A stretch of DNA of 64,000 nucleotides, from positions 21,142,001-21,206,000 of the forward strand of contig NC_065876.1 in the NCBI RefSeq assembly GCF_933775445.1, given 5' to 3'. This document shows positions 12,042-24,179 of the stretch, piece by piece (position 1 is the stretch's first letter; each line of letters starts with the position of its first letter). Under the pieces are notes generated by a model. That model was not told the DNA's origin. It searched no databases and saw only the letters and a list, made by a program, of their open reading frames with translations. The DNA is from Argentina anserina. Its lineage: Eukaryota > Streptophyta > Magnoliopsida > Rosales > Rosaceae. Both the position numbers and the translations under genes were made by a program.

Positions 12042-15000
12042 GAAATGGTTTGGATTGAGTTGAATGGTTGATCAAGTAGTCAAGGGTAATTTCTGTGTAT
12101 CTAGTAGGAAAACTTGTAACTGGACAGAAAGTCAATAAGATGCCCGGGCTAGTTGCTCTGTTGGTTTTTTTTATCAAGGATCACTGATGCACTATAAGTT
12201 AACCAATGTCAAGAAACTTTTGAGTCCTTCACCTTTTACTATTTATGAAAGAATTCACCCATACATAGTCTTATTACTCGATGAATATATGCATAAGAAA
12301 AAGATTACTTCAAAATCAATAGGTCATGGAAAGTGCTCCACCATGATATTAGGGAGGTAATACAATTGCATATGGTCTGAGTGCTAATCATTTCAAAGGA
12401 GTTCTTGAAAGTAATGAATGTCGTATAATCTAGTAAATTTTTTGAAGAAACCTTCATTCAAGTCAAATGGTACTTCTAAATATGTATCTATTTATGCAGT
12501 TTTTTTTTATTGTGCACCAATAGAAGTTTTGATACTAATAAAGTTAACATGTCAGTATAGCTTTTTGTGGATTTTTCGTGTTTAAGGTTTGACATGATTA
12601 GGCATAGAACAACAACATTATGTATTTGTAATTCATTGGCAATTCAATAAAATAGGCTTCTTTTATAGTCTAGTATATAATTATATATGATCTTCTGATA
12701 TATATATATATAGTATATAATTATATATGATCTTCTGATATATATACATATATATGATAATAATGCCTAGATAAAGTCTTTTGTTTCACACTAGTTTTCC
12801 CATTTTTGAAGGCTTGTGAATTGTGTTGTTGAGAAGACACGCAAGAAACATGAGGTTTCAATTGCTGAGGCTGCTGATGCAATTGGCATTCCACGATCAC
12901 TGATTGATATTCGTCACGGTTAGCAATGCAAACTTTAAACTTCTGTTGATATGCACTAGTTATATATAGTTAGTGTTTTTGGCGATTCAGCTTATGTAGC
13001 TTAAACAACACTAACCATCGGCGGTCGGCCATTGCATAGTCCGTGGAGATTTATATATAATCTTTTAAACACTTATGATGGTGAGTTAATTTTTCTTTTC
13101 TCTGTGTCATTGCTATAATTACCAGAGGGATCTCACCGTGAACTTCCCGCTCTTCAGGTTGTTCGTACTGCTTCAATGAAGGTATGCGTAATGCTTGATA
13201 TTTTAAAAAGTTATGGGTCGAACAGTTGACTTTTCTAACGCTTTTCCGTGCTTTTAGTTTTTTTCTCTCAGCACATCCAAGTTTATTTGGTGGCTAATTT
13301 ATATTGGGTATCCTACCAAGATTTGGTTTGGTGATCTACCTAGTTGTGGGTGCTGATTAGATTACAAGCTACATATATCATTCCAGCTTGAAAGTGACAA
13401 TTGCTGATGTTGTCATAAGATTGAAACATCAAATTTATTAAGATGATAATATGTCAAGTAGATTAACAATTCAACATGAAAACATTGTCTTATATTGTCC
13501 TGTCATAAGATGAATCCAAGTTTGTGGAAGGGACACACGTTATCACTCTTTCCTTCCCATTTTCTTAGGTGAAAAGATAACCACTTTCCTGGTTTTGGGG
13601 TGACAGCTTAGGAGAAACCACTTTGTATATAGTACGAGGGAAATCTCAATTTTGTAATTATACCATATTCCTTTCAAGTCTCCCTGTAATTATGGAAAGT
13701 ATTTCAACTAGACCAACACACCTTTGGTGACTGCTAAGATCATAATCTGTAGATCTGTTCTGAAATATACTATTGCAGACTTCAGCTATTTCTTTTTCCC
13801 TCTCTGTTGGATAGACCTTTCATGTCTTACATATGAAAGTTTGAACTTGTGTTTTGCAATGAAATACCAGATATTACCACATTTTTATTTTGTTTATTAT
13901 CTGTATCTAATCTTAAACATAGGGCCTCTAAATTTATCTTAACATGGTTTCACAATCACAATTTCATGTTCATTCACTTTCCCCACTTCCCATAGCAATA
14001 CTGATAATCTTTATTCCAGAAAATGTAGATGTGGAAAGAATGACTTGGTTTAAGTTTGAGGAGTAAAAATATGTCTGTGCTTGGTGTTTTCAGGCCCTTG
14101 ATTGGTTGAAGTACTATTATTGGGAACCTCAGAAGAATGCGATTCCATTTCAAAGCAGTGGAAGTGCTAGCATCAGAAATGAAATAAAGTCAAAGTTCCA
14201 TGAATTGGCTTTCTTCTTGAGAGTTAAAACAACTCCTCACTCGTGTTCTTCTCAAGTCAAAGAAAAACGCGGTACGATACTATTTTATTTTTTAAGTATG
14301 TTGATAATGCGTAAACTTTTATTGGAGTATATGTCTCCTTTTAATGCTTTTGAACAAGTTTGATTTTGCAATAGAGTGTAATCTGCAGTTGCACCTATGA
14401 CAAACTTTTATGTTAAAATTTGGCCACAGTAGTTTGATTACAATGAGAAATATGCTTGTCAGGACCTCATCAATTGATTTCTATCATATGGTTTTCATGT
14501 CTGTCATTTTAAGATTTCACTGTACCTTGCATCAAGTAATGTAGGCACAGCATGTATGCTATCTTAGAGTCAAGGGATCTGTGAAAGTATAATGGTTAAA
14601 TGCACAGACAGAACTTCCTTTGTTTGTTACATTTCGGTGAATATCAGTCTGTATGGTTCAAAAGAACTAAACTGTCATGCCGTCAGCATACTAAAGAGTC
14701 AAAAGGGCATTGATAGTTATTTGGGTGAAATAGCTGTACAGCTGAGCTGACTCTAACTTAGTAACACTATATCAATTGCTGATTGTTTGATGCTGCCATA
14801 TAGGCTCTCATCACCACCCGGTACACATAATATGACTGCCATGTATGACACCCTGTCTCACTGTGTTGGGCTGTGTCAGCAGGCACCTGACACACAACAC
14901 TTTGCCAAAATAGACAGATCTTAAGATTAGCATGATATTAAAAGTTAGATATGGGAAGATACGATATAAGATTATCACACGTGATTATAAAAGAAAAGGG

Positions 15001-18000
15001 GCACAACTGATAACAGACCTAAAGTTCAGGGTAGTAAACTGAAATTAATCCTAAAAGTAAAATTGATGTGTTGTACTTTAGTCAAAATAATGCAAACATA
15101 TTTTAATCTTCTATGATGCACTTGAAATTTTTCATTTTATAGCCACTCTATGATATGAGAAAAACATCTGTCTTTGCCACTGGCCTGGCATTTGCACTAC
15201 AACTTGTCAGCCTAAACTGGGGACCACATGTTGATGTGTAGCTTTACAGTATTTTACTATTGTTTGATATTGATTTTTACTGTGTCAAATTTCGCGCTTT
15301 CTTTAGGTGGATAACATAGTAAATGGGTTTGTCGGTGTAATACATTTTTCTCAATAATGGCTGGCGACCGTTCATCAAAATCTTGATGTAAGATCAATCA
15401 CTAACTATATCAATTTGGTGTTCAAAAGGTGGTCATTTCTTCAATGCACTATCATTTTCTTTTTCGTTTCTCTGAAAAGAAAATAGAAAATAAGTAGGTT
15501 CCAATACTTGCTGCCATATGGTCATATAATGTGAAAGAAATAAAAGAGGAAAAAGCTAACTCTTCTGCTCTAGTATAACTTTCTGGTCATGTTTATGTAA
15601 TAGAACCAAAATAGTTAAAAGAATGATATGTAATGAAATATGGCTATTGTTTGGAATTAATAGGTTATCAAAGGTCCTATAATTAGTTTAACAGGTTTGT
15701 AATGAATTACAAATTCATACAACTGTATAGATGTGTCAAACAGAATGGATAGCAAACACCATGTGGGTTTTCTATTTGGAATCGCTACATTATTACCGCA
15801 AAGGCCAGTGATCCCAGAACTCCATTTACCCAATATTTTCCATATCATTGGGTGGAGTTGGTTGGGGCCGTGTCCAAATATCTGGTGTTGACCACTCAAC
15901 GTTGTGTCAAAACGTTCTAGGCTTAGTACTCGGTTCTACTATAGTGAGGACAACTTTCTTTATTGGCGAAGATAGCATGCTGAGATAAAATAAGGTTAAT
16001 CCTAGTTAATCTAGGTATAACAGTTTACTGAGGTGAGATTTATTGTACCTCACTGACTTGTTTCAGTTGCTAGTATTAAGAAATGATGCAATTATTTATG
16101 TTCTGAAAAGAAGGATTTGGTTGGCTATAGCTTTTTTGTTTTTGTTTTGAGAACGTATAAGCATCCAATCTGAAACTGATTGGTGGTGTGAATAGGCACA
16201 AAACTCTATTATCCGAAGTCTTGTTCTTCCAATGTGGCATACCACTCCACCATCTCTCAGTCTCAGTACGGTGGGCTCAAGCCAAATATTACTCAAAACT
16301 GGATGGCGAGGAGTACTTTTGGCCATCAAGACTCATACCTGGGGTTAACCATCTAAACACCTCAAAACCAATTGGACACTTGCGTAAGCTCTTATGCAAG
16401 TGTTGTGTTTTCTCACTGATAGTGATAGTTGGAGTGCATACTTTCAAAACAATAGAACCAACCACTCCCATTTCCTGATTTGTTTAAAACATAATGTCAT
16501 ATTCCCTTAATTCTTCTAGGTTCTTTCCTGTGCCTTTTGAACAGAGAGGACTTGGTTCTTTCACTGTTCCTATCAATCATATATCAGTTGGAATGTTTGA
16601 AAGGGTGTATCAAATGTGCTTTTTTCTACAGGCAGCTAGGTATGCTTTGATAGAAATTGAAAGACCCGATCTTTTCGCTAAAATTGATGTCTTTAAATAG
16701 TTGCATGCATTCATGGTATTTCTGATTTGAATTTGTTTAAAAGGCACATCATCAGACTTGGGGCAAAGATAGTGTTGTGTTTAAATAGTTGCATGTATTG
16801 TAAAAATGCTGGTTCTTATGCTAATAGCTTGTATTTGTCTTTTTACTTGCATGCTTTACATGTATAATTGTTAATGGATGCACTTTACTTTTCAGGTTAC
16901 AAAAAAGATGTTACCAAGATAGTAAAAAGTCTTGTTGGGTTGTACTCTTCTTTCTCCTTAGAGGTTGTATCTGTACTGTTGGAGTTGTTGTTGAACACTA
17001 AAAGTTCTTCAGATTCATCAGACCTTCCGGTAGATTCCCAAAAGGGAACAACTCTACCTACGTCATTGAATGAGTGGAAGCCTGTGATAACAAAAATTTC
17101 AAATAAGAAACCAGAGTTGCATCTAGCTCTTCTGAATGCAGTTCTTGATATGATTGAGACAGAAGGAATTCTGGGTAATCACTTGTCCTGTTTCTTTGTA
17201 TTCATTGCTCCTTGATCAGATAAATACATGTGAATATAATGTACTTGGGCTTTAAGTGGGATGATTTTTGATATTAGCCCCGCTTAAGTGGTAATTAATG
17301 TCCATAGGTTCTGAGTTCCAAGTTTAGATATAAATTTTGGTTTTGCATGGAATGACTAGGCTGCTGTCGTATAATTCTTTGGCTTTCCACTGAGGGATCG
17401 CTTTGATTTATTAATATGTTTAATTCCTTCAGAAACCAATATGGACCTGTACTTTCTTAAGTTGAAAAGGCTAGTTTTCTGCATTTTCTTTTGGGGGGAG
17501 TAGGATATATAAATTCAAGATCCAGTTTTCAGTGTACCCTGTGGTAAGAGGTTTACTGCCTTGTGCTCTTTAAGGATAAGAATGTCCACCTTCCTTTAGG
17601 TCTTAGATGGTTTTAGGGCTGCTTTTCTCAAAGCATGTTCATCAAAGCAACATACAGGGAAGCTTGACTAGGTTTTTGGGTTGTTTTTAGGTTCATCAGA
17701 ATGCAATTTATTTACGTCATTTATTGAATGTAGTTGCATGTGGTGATTTAGATATGGTAGTCCCTGCAAACTTCAAGTAACAGTTTTCATCATAACCAAG
17801 TGACTGACATGTGAACACTGAGTGTGCAGCTAGACGTACCTAGTTCTCTGCTCCGCATAATTGTGCAAGTGAATTTCACATATTATGTTTACATCTCCTC
17901 ATTTTAGTTTATGTTTTTGAATTTGTTTTAGGAAGAGGGTTGAACACATCAACAGACTGTGGGCCAAAGAGAAGCCAAGTTGAACACCTCTCATCTCTGT

Positions 18001-18818
18001 TTACCTGGCTTGTTAAAAGTTTCAAAGGATTAAAGCTTCCTGAAAAAGATTCTGCACCAGATGTCAAAGTTTCCTCTCCAGAAAAAACTGTGCCAACAGC
18101 TGTTCTGATGGATGTCGTACGTAAATGTCTTCTTGTATCAGCTTCTGCTAATAGCCAGCTCATGGACTCTGCCCTCCGTCTTGCAAAGCTTACAGGAGAT
18201 GACCATCTAGTGCAAAAGCTTAATAAACTCTGTTTCTTAGTATCATCAAATTTGGATGCTACCGAAGAAAACACCAGTCTTGCAAGTCCAAATAGTATAT
18301 TTGTTCAGCATGAAAAATTTATAAGGCAAGCAGCAAAGAAGCTAGAGTTGATTAAATGTCACAAGATGAAGCATGAAGAAGTGAAGGGAACAAAAGATGC
18401 TGATATCAGAAGTTCTAAAAGATGGATCACAACAAAATCTTGGACCCAGTGTCCAATTGGAATGTTACCTTGTGCTTTTGGGTATTCCGGCCGCTTGCCT
18501 GTCCTGGACTATAATTACGATTCTGAAAGGGATCCTGAAGTACCTGGAGAAAACGAGAAGTGCGAACCGAACTTGTATACAGGCAAGAGACGAGCTAGTT
18601 CTGATATGCAGCTGTTCGATAATCCATGTGTTAAGAAGATGAGGGAGACGGTAGTAAATGATTGTGTATCAGACGAGGAAGATGTTCTGTCCTCAGAAGA
18701 GGTCAATACTCTGTCCTCGGAATATGTCAATGGCAAACTTATGATTGGTGGTCTCTGGAAGAAAGTTGGGGAGGAAGAAATACTTGCGATTAAGTCGGCT
18801 GTGAGGATACTAGTTTAA
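11245..18818 (+). CDS. LAS1: LAS1-like pre-rRNA endonuclease, 630 aa, eight exons
   Basis: LAS1 family nuclease. In yeast and human, Las1 cuts the ITS2 spacer of pre-rRNA in complex with the kinase Grc3/Nol9, in large-subunit maturation in the nucleolus/nucleus. Exons read as 11245-11430, 11580-11671, 11818-11925, 12812-12918, 13126-13181, 14094-14271, 16896-17174 and 17932-18818. All junctions are GT-AG, phases agree, and the total of 1893 nt has no internal stop. The Las1 domain is N-terminal: VPWLSWDEWLFVSQSLFS, then ISAWRSRGCVPAVIEVTAS (63 onward). The HEPN nuclease signature RHEGSH lies at residues 163-168 and is split by intron 4. The C-terminal half is plant-specific, charged and probably disordered, with a conserved-looking WTQCPIGMLPCAFGYSGRLP block. 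Intron 6 is 2.6 kb and may hold a repeat. The gene looks intact. Confidence 0.9.
11999..12039. repeat. (TC)n microsatellite in LAS1 intron 3
   Basis: Forty-one bases of uninterrupted TC repeat within the intron after the third coding exon. It is not near a splice site. Confidence 0.95.
12671..12750. repeat. Tandem 40-bp duplication in LAS1 intron 3
   Basis: The unit beginning tagtatataattatatatga is repeated head-to-tail with a 40-bp period and almost no change. It is rich in TA dinucleotides and lies about 60 bases before exon 4. Confidence 0.85.
16130..16480 (-). repeat. Possible dispersed repeat in LAS1 intron 6
   Basis: This intronic stretch is denser in GC than its surroundings and stays open on both strands over short frames (16096-16329, 16188-16478). 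It resembles dispersed plant repeats rather than intron sequence, but no terminal repeats or target duplication could be found. Assignment is tentative. Confidence 0.25.
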
Positions 18819-19663
18819 TGTAGTGGCAGTTTATTTTTGCTGGAACAGTACTAAACTGTTGCATTGATCAATTTTGGAATGAGAGAACTGTCGGAAAATA
18901 TACCAGAGAGCTGACTTACTGCGCTAAACTGTCGTGATGACTAATCGGATGCCTCTGTACTTGGATTAGTATGCAGCAATTTTGTCCGTGATACTCAATC
19001 TTCATTTTGAATCATGTGCTCATGTCTATATCGTATGGTCGTGTGTTGTCTTAGATCCCGATCTATTTCACAGATAAGTCGTAAATCTGATATTCCCAAC
19101 TTTTGGCCCCGTCTTTAATATCGAATAGGGGAAAACTGAAGCCCCATGTTTTCAACTTGAATCATGGGCAAAATTTCTGCGAATATGGAGCATTTCTCAT
19201 TGACCATTTTCCTTTTCTAAAATGAAATCACTACAACAAAACATTAGCAATAAGCACATTTAAATGTGGCTCATTTGTGGGTGTCAACCATGTGGCCAAC
19301 CCCCAAAATCTCACAACTCATTTGTGGCTTGTTAATTATAATATAACCCTGAAACCCTAGAAAAGACTCGACGACGGTTCTTTTTTGATGTGTTAGCTTG
19401 TTACGAATTATCAGAGAAGTAAACTATAAACGTACTACTCCATCTTTTGGTTCTCTCACTACATATATTTGGCTATCAGGAAGTTATTTATAGGTTTCAT
19501 TGTTTTTGTTATTCAATACCCACCTATCGCTTCACCAAATGTAAAGTGCCAATAATCCTCTTACATATTGAAATCATAATAGACGATAATTAATGGACAC
19601 AAGATGTGAAATAAACCACGTACAAGTATTGTGCACTAGTGCCACAGAGAAAATAAGAAAATA
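18819..19663. other. LAS1 3' region and intergenic DNA
   Basis: Contains the LAS1 3' UTR, for which no clear polyadenylation signal could be singled out, then AT-rich intergenic sequence. A CACTA-like end (cactacaacaaaa) lies at 19229. No gene seen. Confidence 0.5.
19229..19330 (+). mobile_element. Possible CACTA-type terminus
   Basis: cactacaacaaaa resembles the outer end of CACTA (En/Spm) transposons. It is followed by short internally repeated motifs (catttaaatgtggctcatttgtgg, ctcatttgtggcttg). No matching inverted end was found downstream, so it may be a solo or truncated end. Confidence 0.25.
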
Positions 19664-19676
19664 CTAGATAGGGGGC

Positions 19677-19692
19677 CCGCGCTTTGCTGCGG
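19677..19692 (-). other. Helitron 3'-terminal hairpin
   Basis: ccgcgctttgctgcgg folds into a six-pair stem with one bulged base and a three-base loop. It sits 13 nt from the CTAG terminus. Such hairpins are family features of Helitron 3' ends and are thought to act as the termination signal. Confidence 0.75.
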
Positions 19693-19764
19693 TTTTGTAT
19701 TACTAAATCAAGTGTTGTACCTGATTACTTCAGTTAGATTAATTGAAATTCTAAGAATCTGAAT

Positions 19765-19962
19765 TAGACAAATCTGAGTTAGATTACTTAACATACAAAC
19801 AGTTTTTACAGGAAACTGGTTTTGGTTGTGCAGTAGAACTATTTGTCTCTAGTACAACTGACCCAAAATAGAGGAGCCTAATCTAACAATCTGAGTTAGA
19901 TTACTTAATATACAATAGTTTTTATAGGAAACTGGTTTTGGTTGCAGTACAACTGTTTGTTT
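19765..19962. repeat. Diverged direct repeat near the Helitron 3' end
   Basis: The block atctgagttagattacttaa with following aggaaactggttttggtt occurs at about 19768 and again at about 19889, roughly 121 bases apart, with small changes. Confidence 0.75.
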
Positions 19963-20615
19963 CCATCCAAAAAATGGGACAACATTTAGATAACAAAAAA
20001 AATGCTGAACTCTAGGTTTTCCTCTTACTGCATCAGTGGTGAACTTGAATGGATGTGGAGTTTAGTTTGGGGTTTGTTCAAAAAGGATATTGCCCCAACC
20101 TTTTTTGCACTAATTTATCCATTGCTTTTGTTTGCTGCTGTGATACAAAAGCGCAGCTACTGCTATACCGACATAAAAGCTATAGATATAGATAGAAAAT
20201 GCTTTTCAGCCTAGTTCATTCTCTCTTATCTTTTTCACTTTGTTTCTTCTCTGTAAGAGATGGGGTTGCCTCTTTGCCTTGCCTGTCATTTGAAATTAAT
20301 AAGATTGTGGCAGAGTTAATAAGGTTGTGAATATCAGAGGTTATAAATATTGGAGGTGGCTAATAGTGAAGAAAGATCAAGTATACCTAAATTTTGGATG
20401 GAAGAAGATAATTATTTTTTCTTGTAGTAATGCTAAAGAGATCATAGGAGAAATTAAACAGAAATGTTTCAACTCTTATTTTCATGCTTCAAATGCAAAA
20501 ACTAACACTAATTTAAGAATTCCAAGTCATGGATGTTAACGGTTACCTTTTGGTCTTCTTGTCTTTCTCTGGTGCATCCATTGATTTGCCTATGAGATTA
20601 GCTGCCCTTTTTTTC

Positions 20616-22833
20616 TCATACGTTTTTTTGAGGTGTGGCTGATATTGGTTCATCGTTGTCTGGGTTTGGTTGTATGCCCTTTACAGTGATTTCACGGTCG
20701 AGCTTAACTTGAAGATCAAACAGGTACTTGTTGCCTCTTTTGGCGGCTATTTCTTCCGGTAGATCATGATTACCCGCATAGTTTCTTTTTTCTAGCAATT
20801 CTGAACATGTGTAGCCAAAGAGCTGTTCTGCCTGTTGTCCCATTAGTGTTAGGGTGATTTGATCCTCCTTGTCATCTTCTATAGTTAGATAAACTCTATA
20901 ACTATTTGTGTAACAAAAGTAATCAGTTCACATGATAATAGAGTTCTCCAATTCAGCCCTAACATGTGAAAGCCTAAAGGATTATAAAAAAATGTTATGG
21001 TTGGCTAAAATTTTGAAATTTTCAAAAATATCATTTTTAACAAAATATGAAAAATACGTGAGGTAGTTATATGTTTTCATAAAGATGCCTCACCATAGCA
21101 AAGCTCCTTTTACAACGTTATGTTTCTGACATTCGTAGGTGCCATCATCTCCATGTTGCTTCAGTTGCTTGTTACAATTTGGTTCTGAGCAACTATTGTA
21201 CCACCACCCGCTGTGAGTTGAGAATCTGATGATCGTTGCACAACATACAACTATTTGATCCTGTGGAAATTACATTAGTTTCAGTATGAAGTCTAATTTA
21301 ATACCAGAATTCAAAAATTAGTTTATAAGAGAAGTGAAAATAATGTGCCCATGTCAGTTTTTGCTGAGCTAGGGCATAGAAGTATTTTCTTGGGTTTATT
21401 TTTCTCTTTTTTCAATTAGATAATATAATATGTTGTACCTTATAGGCTTTTGGGTCCAGTGTATATAGATCAAAAATTGTCTTCCATGTTTCATCTTTTT
21501 TCCTCTGCTTGTATGGTGCAGTGATTATTGGTTTGTCTCCTGGTTTGTTAAATCTGTATTTGATATTGGTAATTGTGTTATGTTTGTATATAAATAATAT
21601 ATTTCAGTTAATTACAATACTTACTCTGCCTCATATTCTGCAGAATCTGGCAATTGTGGGTTATAGATAATGCATGTGTGATTTGTGCTTGTTGGTGTTA
21701 TGTAATCTGTTGATAAAAAGTAAGGAAAACATAAATAAGTGTAATGTTGATGATTACGTAATGGTTTTAAATTAAAGTTGTGTCTATGGCTATTTTATCA
21801 TAAGCAGTTAGATATAAGTGGTTGAATAATGAATACCTCGGAACTTTTTTAGATTCAAACTTGTGAATGCGACAAACACTGATGTTGTTGGGTCCTCAAT
21901 AACTTTCAAGTCAAAACTTCTTGCATGGTGTCCCCAAAGTGTGACTATTACGCGTTGTCTCCTACATTATCAAATGTGGATAGTTGAAGTTATTATAAAA
22001 GGCAATTAAAATTTTCAAAACTCAAATTTAATAAAGACATACCTAAGATTTTCAAGAGTAACCACAGAAATGGATTCATGTTCATCTGTTGATGGTATAT
22101 ATCGCTTGCGTTCTGATTGAACATCTTTAATGCAGCCATAAATATCTTGCATTATAGAAGAAGCATATGTCGTCAACATGATTCACTCTATTAAGAAGGC
22201 AACATATATTAGTTAAAAATTGAATTTTTGTTTGATAACTTGCCTATGAGCACGATTTGTTCTTTCTTTTGTTTGTCTTTTTCTGCGTGTTCCTTGAAGC
22301 GATCTTCAACTTGCTCAAACTGTAAGAATTGGAATGCATATCTTGGAATTGAGCATGTGTCTTGTTTTAGTGGGATAGACTTCGTGGGTTGATTGAAAGT
22401 CAATTGTAGATTACGATCCACCACTTTGTATCCAAAGACATGTTTCTTGGTGAAGACATGATAAATGTCATACATGCAGCCTTTTTCCAGTTTGGTTGTG
22501 TACTCATAGTCATTCTCAGCAACAATAGCATGCATGGTGTCAGTCTACATGAACAGTTGTATTGAGAAGAATAAATTCAAACAGAACAAAAGTTATAATC
22601 TTGTATTGGCAATTCCAATTATTTGTATGAATATCGGTGTGGTAATATAGATCTTTAAGAGATAATAATGTTCTAAAGCTTACTCTTTCATCGATCAGAA
22701 GATAGTGTAATCCATCAAAGAATTCGCTTTTAAACTTTTTTGGCCTCCATGCTCTTGCAACACGAATTCTAATTCTGCCCACATATTGATTTGGGCGTAT
22801 GTCATTCAGATATGTTATGCTCATCTCACTCAT
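20616..22833 (-). CDS. Replication protein A 70-kDa-like protein (Helitron RPA), 442 aa
   Basis: Single-strand-DNA-binding protein related to the large RPA subunit; plant Helitrons often carry such genes. Exons on the minus strand: 22833-22684, 22544-22244, 22145-22043, 21961-21837, 21706-21625, 21553-21439, 21260-21094, 20901-20616. Phases agree throughout and give 1329 nt with no internal stop. Exon 2 ends at a GC donor (AG|gcaagt), the usual non-canonical form. First OB fold: MSEMSITYLNDIRPNQYVGR, then IRIRVARAWRPKKF and LIDER. Second fold: VIVTLWGHHARSFDL. Third fold carries a zinc ribbon, Cys316-x4-Cys321-x14-Cys336-x2-His339, within WWYNSCSEPNC...YECQKH. C-terminal part: QITLTLMGQQAEQLFGYTC. 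It is shorter than cellular RPA70 because the N-terminal protein-interaction OB fold is absent. Expression is unknown. Confidence 0.75.
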
Positions 22834-24160
22834 TGCCTGACTATCAGAAAAAGAGTTAATTATAGTGATATTAATGAAGTTGTCAATGCACATATACTAA
22901 GTGAATTTTTGAAACAACAGTAACCTAATAGAAAAGGATATTAAAAAAAATCTTAGGTATTATGTAAAATTGAAAGAAAATAAGTACAAAGGATATCAGT
23001 TAAACTTACCAAATTAGTTTTTATATAATATTGATAAATCAACTATTCAAATTAAATCAAAGCAAATAAAATGGAAGAAGACTGCATATAGAGAATTATT
23101 ATTGACAGTCATATCAGAGTTTCACGGAAGTTGCTGCTCAAATGTCAAGAGTTAATTGACTGAACAACATCATGAGCAGCTTGAAGGGCTTTGGTATCAA
23201 TGTTCAAAGGGTACTGAATAAGTGAATATGACATGAAGACTGGAGACTCACAATTGCCGGTTTGTATTTACTTTTTGCTTTAGAAAATGATAATTGGACC
23301 TTTACCTAATGGCCTTAAGAGACGTTGACGATTGAATACAAAGTTAATCGAGCCATCATCGCGATGTCAATTTACTTGTTGTCTCAGGTACTCCATATGA
23401 TCGACAACTTTGCGAGAATTATTGGTAGAAGAGGATTTGAAACAGTTCATCATGGTTACATTGGTGACACTCAAGTAATTGTGAAATGTTTTCACCATCA
23501 ATACAAACAACACATTCATGTTAAAAGACTCCTAATATATCAGAGATATAACCTCGTCTATTTTTCTGGTACCATGCCTGTCCCCTTGAAGTTACACCTA
23601 CAGTTTCATCACTCGCTGCAACATAAATAGTAAGACTGAAAATTGCCATCACAACACATTACAAACTAATATTAACCGTTTATCTTTATTGTCATTGTCT
23701 TAGATATCAAATATGAGCTCATGAACAACAAAAACATATAATTCTACTACAATAAAAGACTGATAAATAGCAAATGACTGGGAGAGCAATTTATCCACAG
23801 AGCAAATATCTTTATATATATATATATTTTTTTTTTTTTGGTCTGGAAACATTAAGACACTATATAAGCACTGATTTCTCTTTGTATGTTTATAAGTTTA
23901 GTAAAAATAAAAGCAACACATCTGTTTTAATAAAAAAATTGTCACAGGCCAACGCAAATGAAAGCACCCGATTACCACATTTTATATGAAAGAATTATAA
24001 TTAGTAAACAAATCAAGTCATTATAAGTTTAGTAAATAAAAGCAACACATTTGTTTTAAATCTGTTGACTAAAAAGATTTGTCATAGGCTAACACAAATT
24101 AAAGTACATGATCACCACATTTTATATGAAAGAATTATAATCAGCAAACAAATTAAGACT
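22834..24160. other. Helitron interior upstream of the RPA-like gene
   Basis: AT-rich DNA 5' of the RPA-like start codon. It contains a tandem duplication at 23890-24158. No domain recognised on either strand. The open frame at 23325-23630 (+) has no recognisable features. Confidence 0.45.
23890..24158. repeat. Tandem duplication of about 131 bp in the Helitron
   Basis: The segment starting ttataagtttagtaaa at 23890 is followed immediately at 24021 by a diverged second copy. Both end with ccacattttatatgaaagaa and a similar tail. The second copy has an extra short insert after the first third. Confidence 0.85.
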
Positions 24161-24179
24161 TTCAACTCTAATTAGCCAT

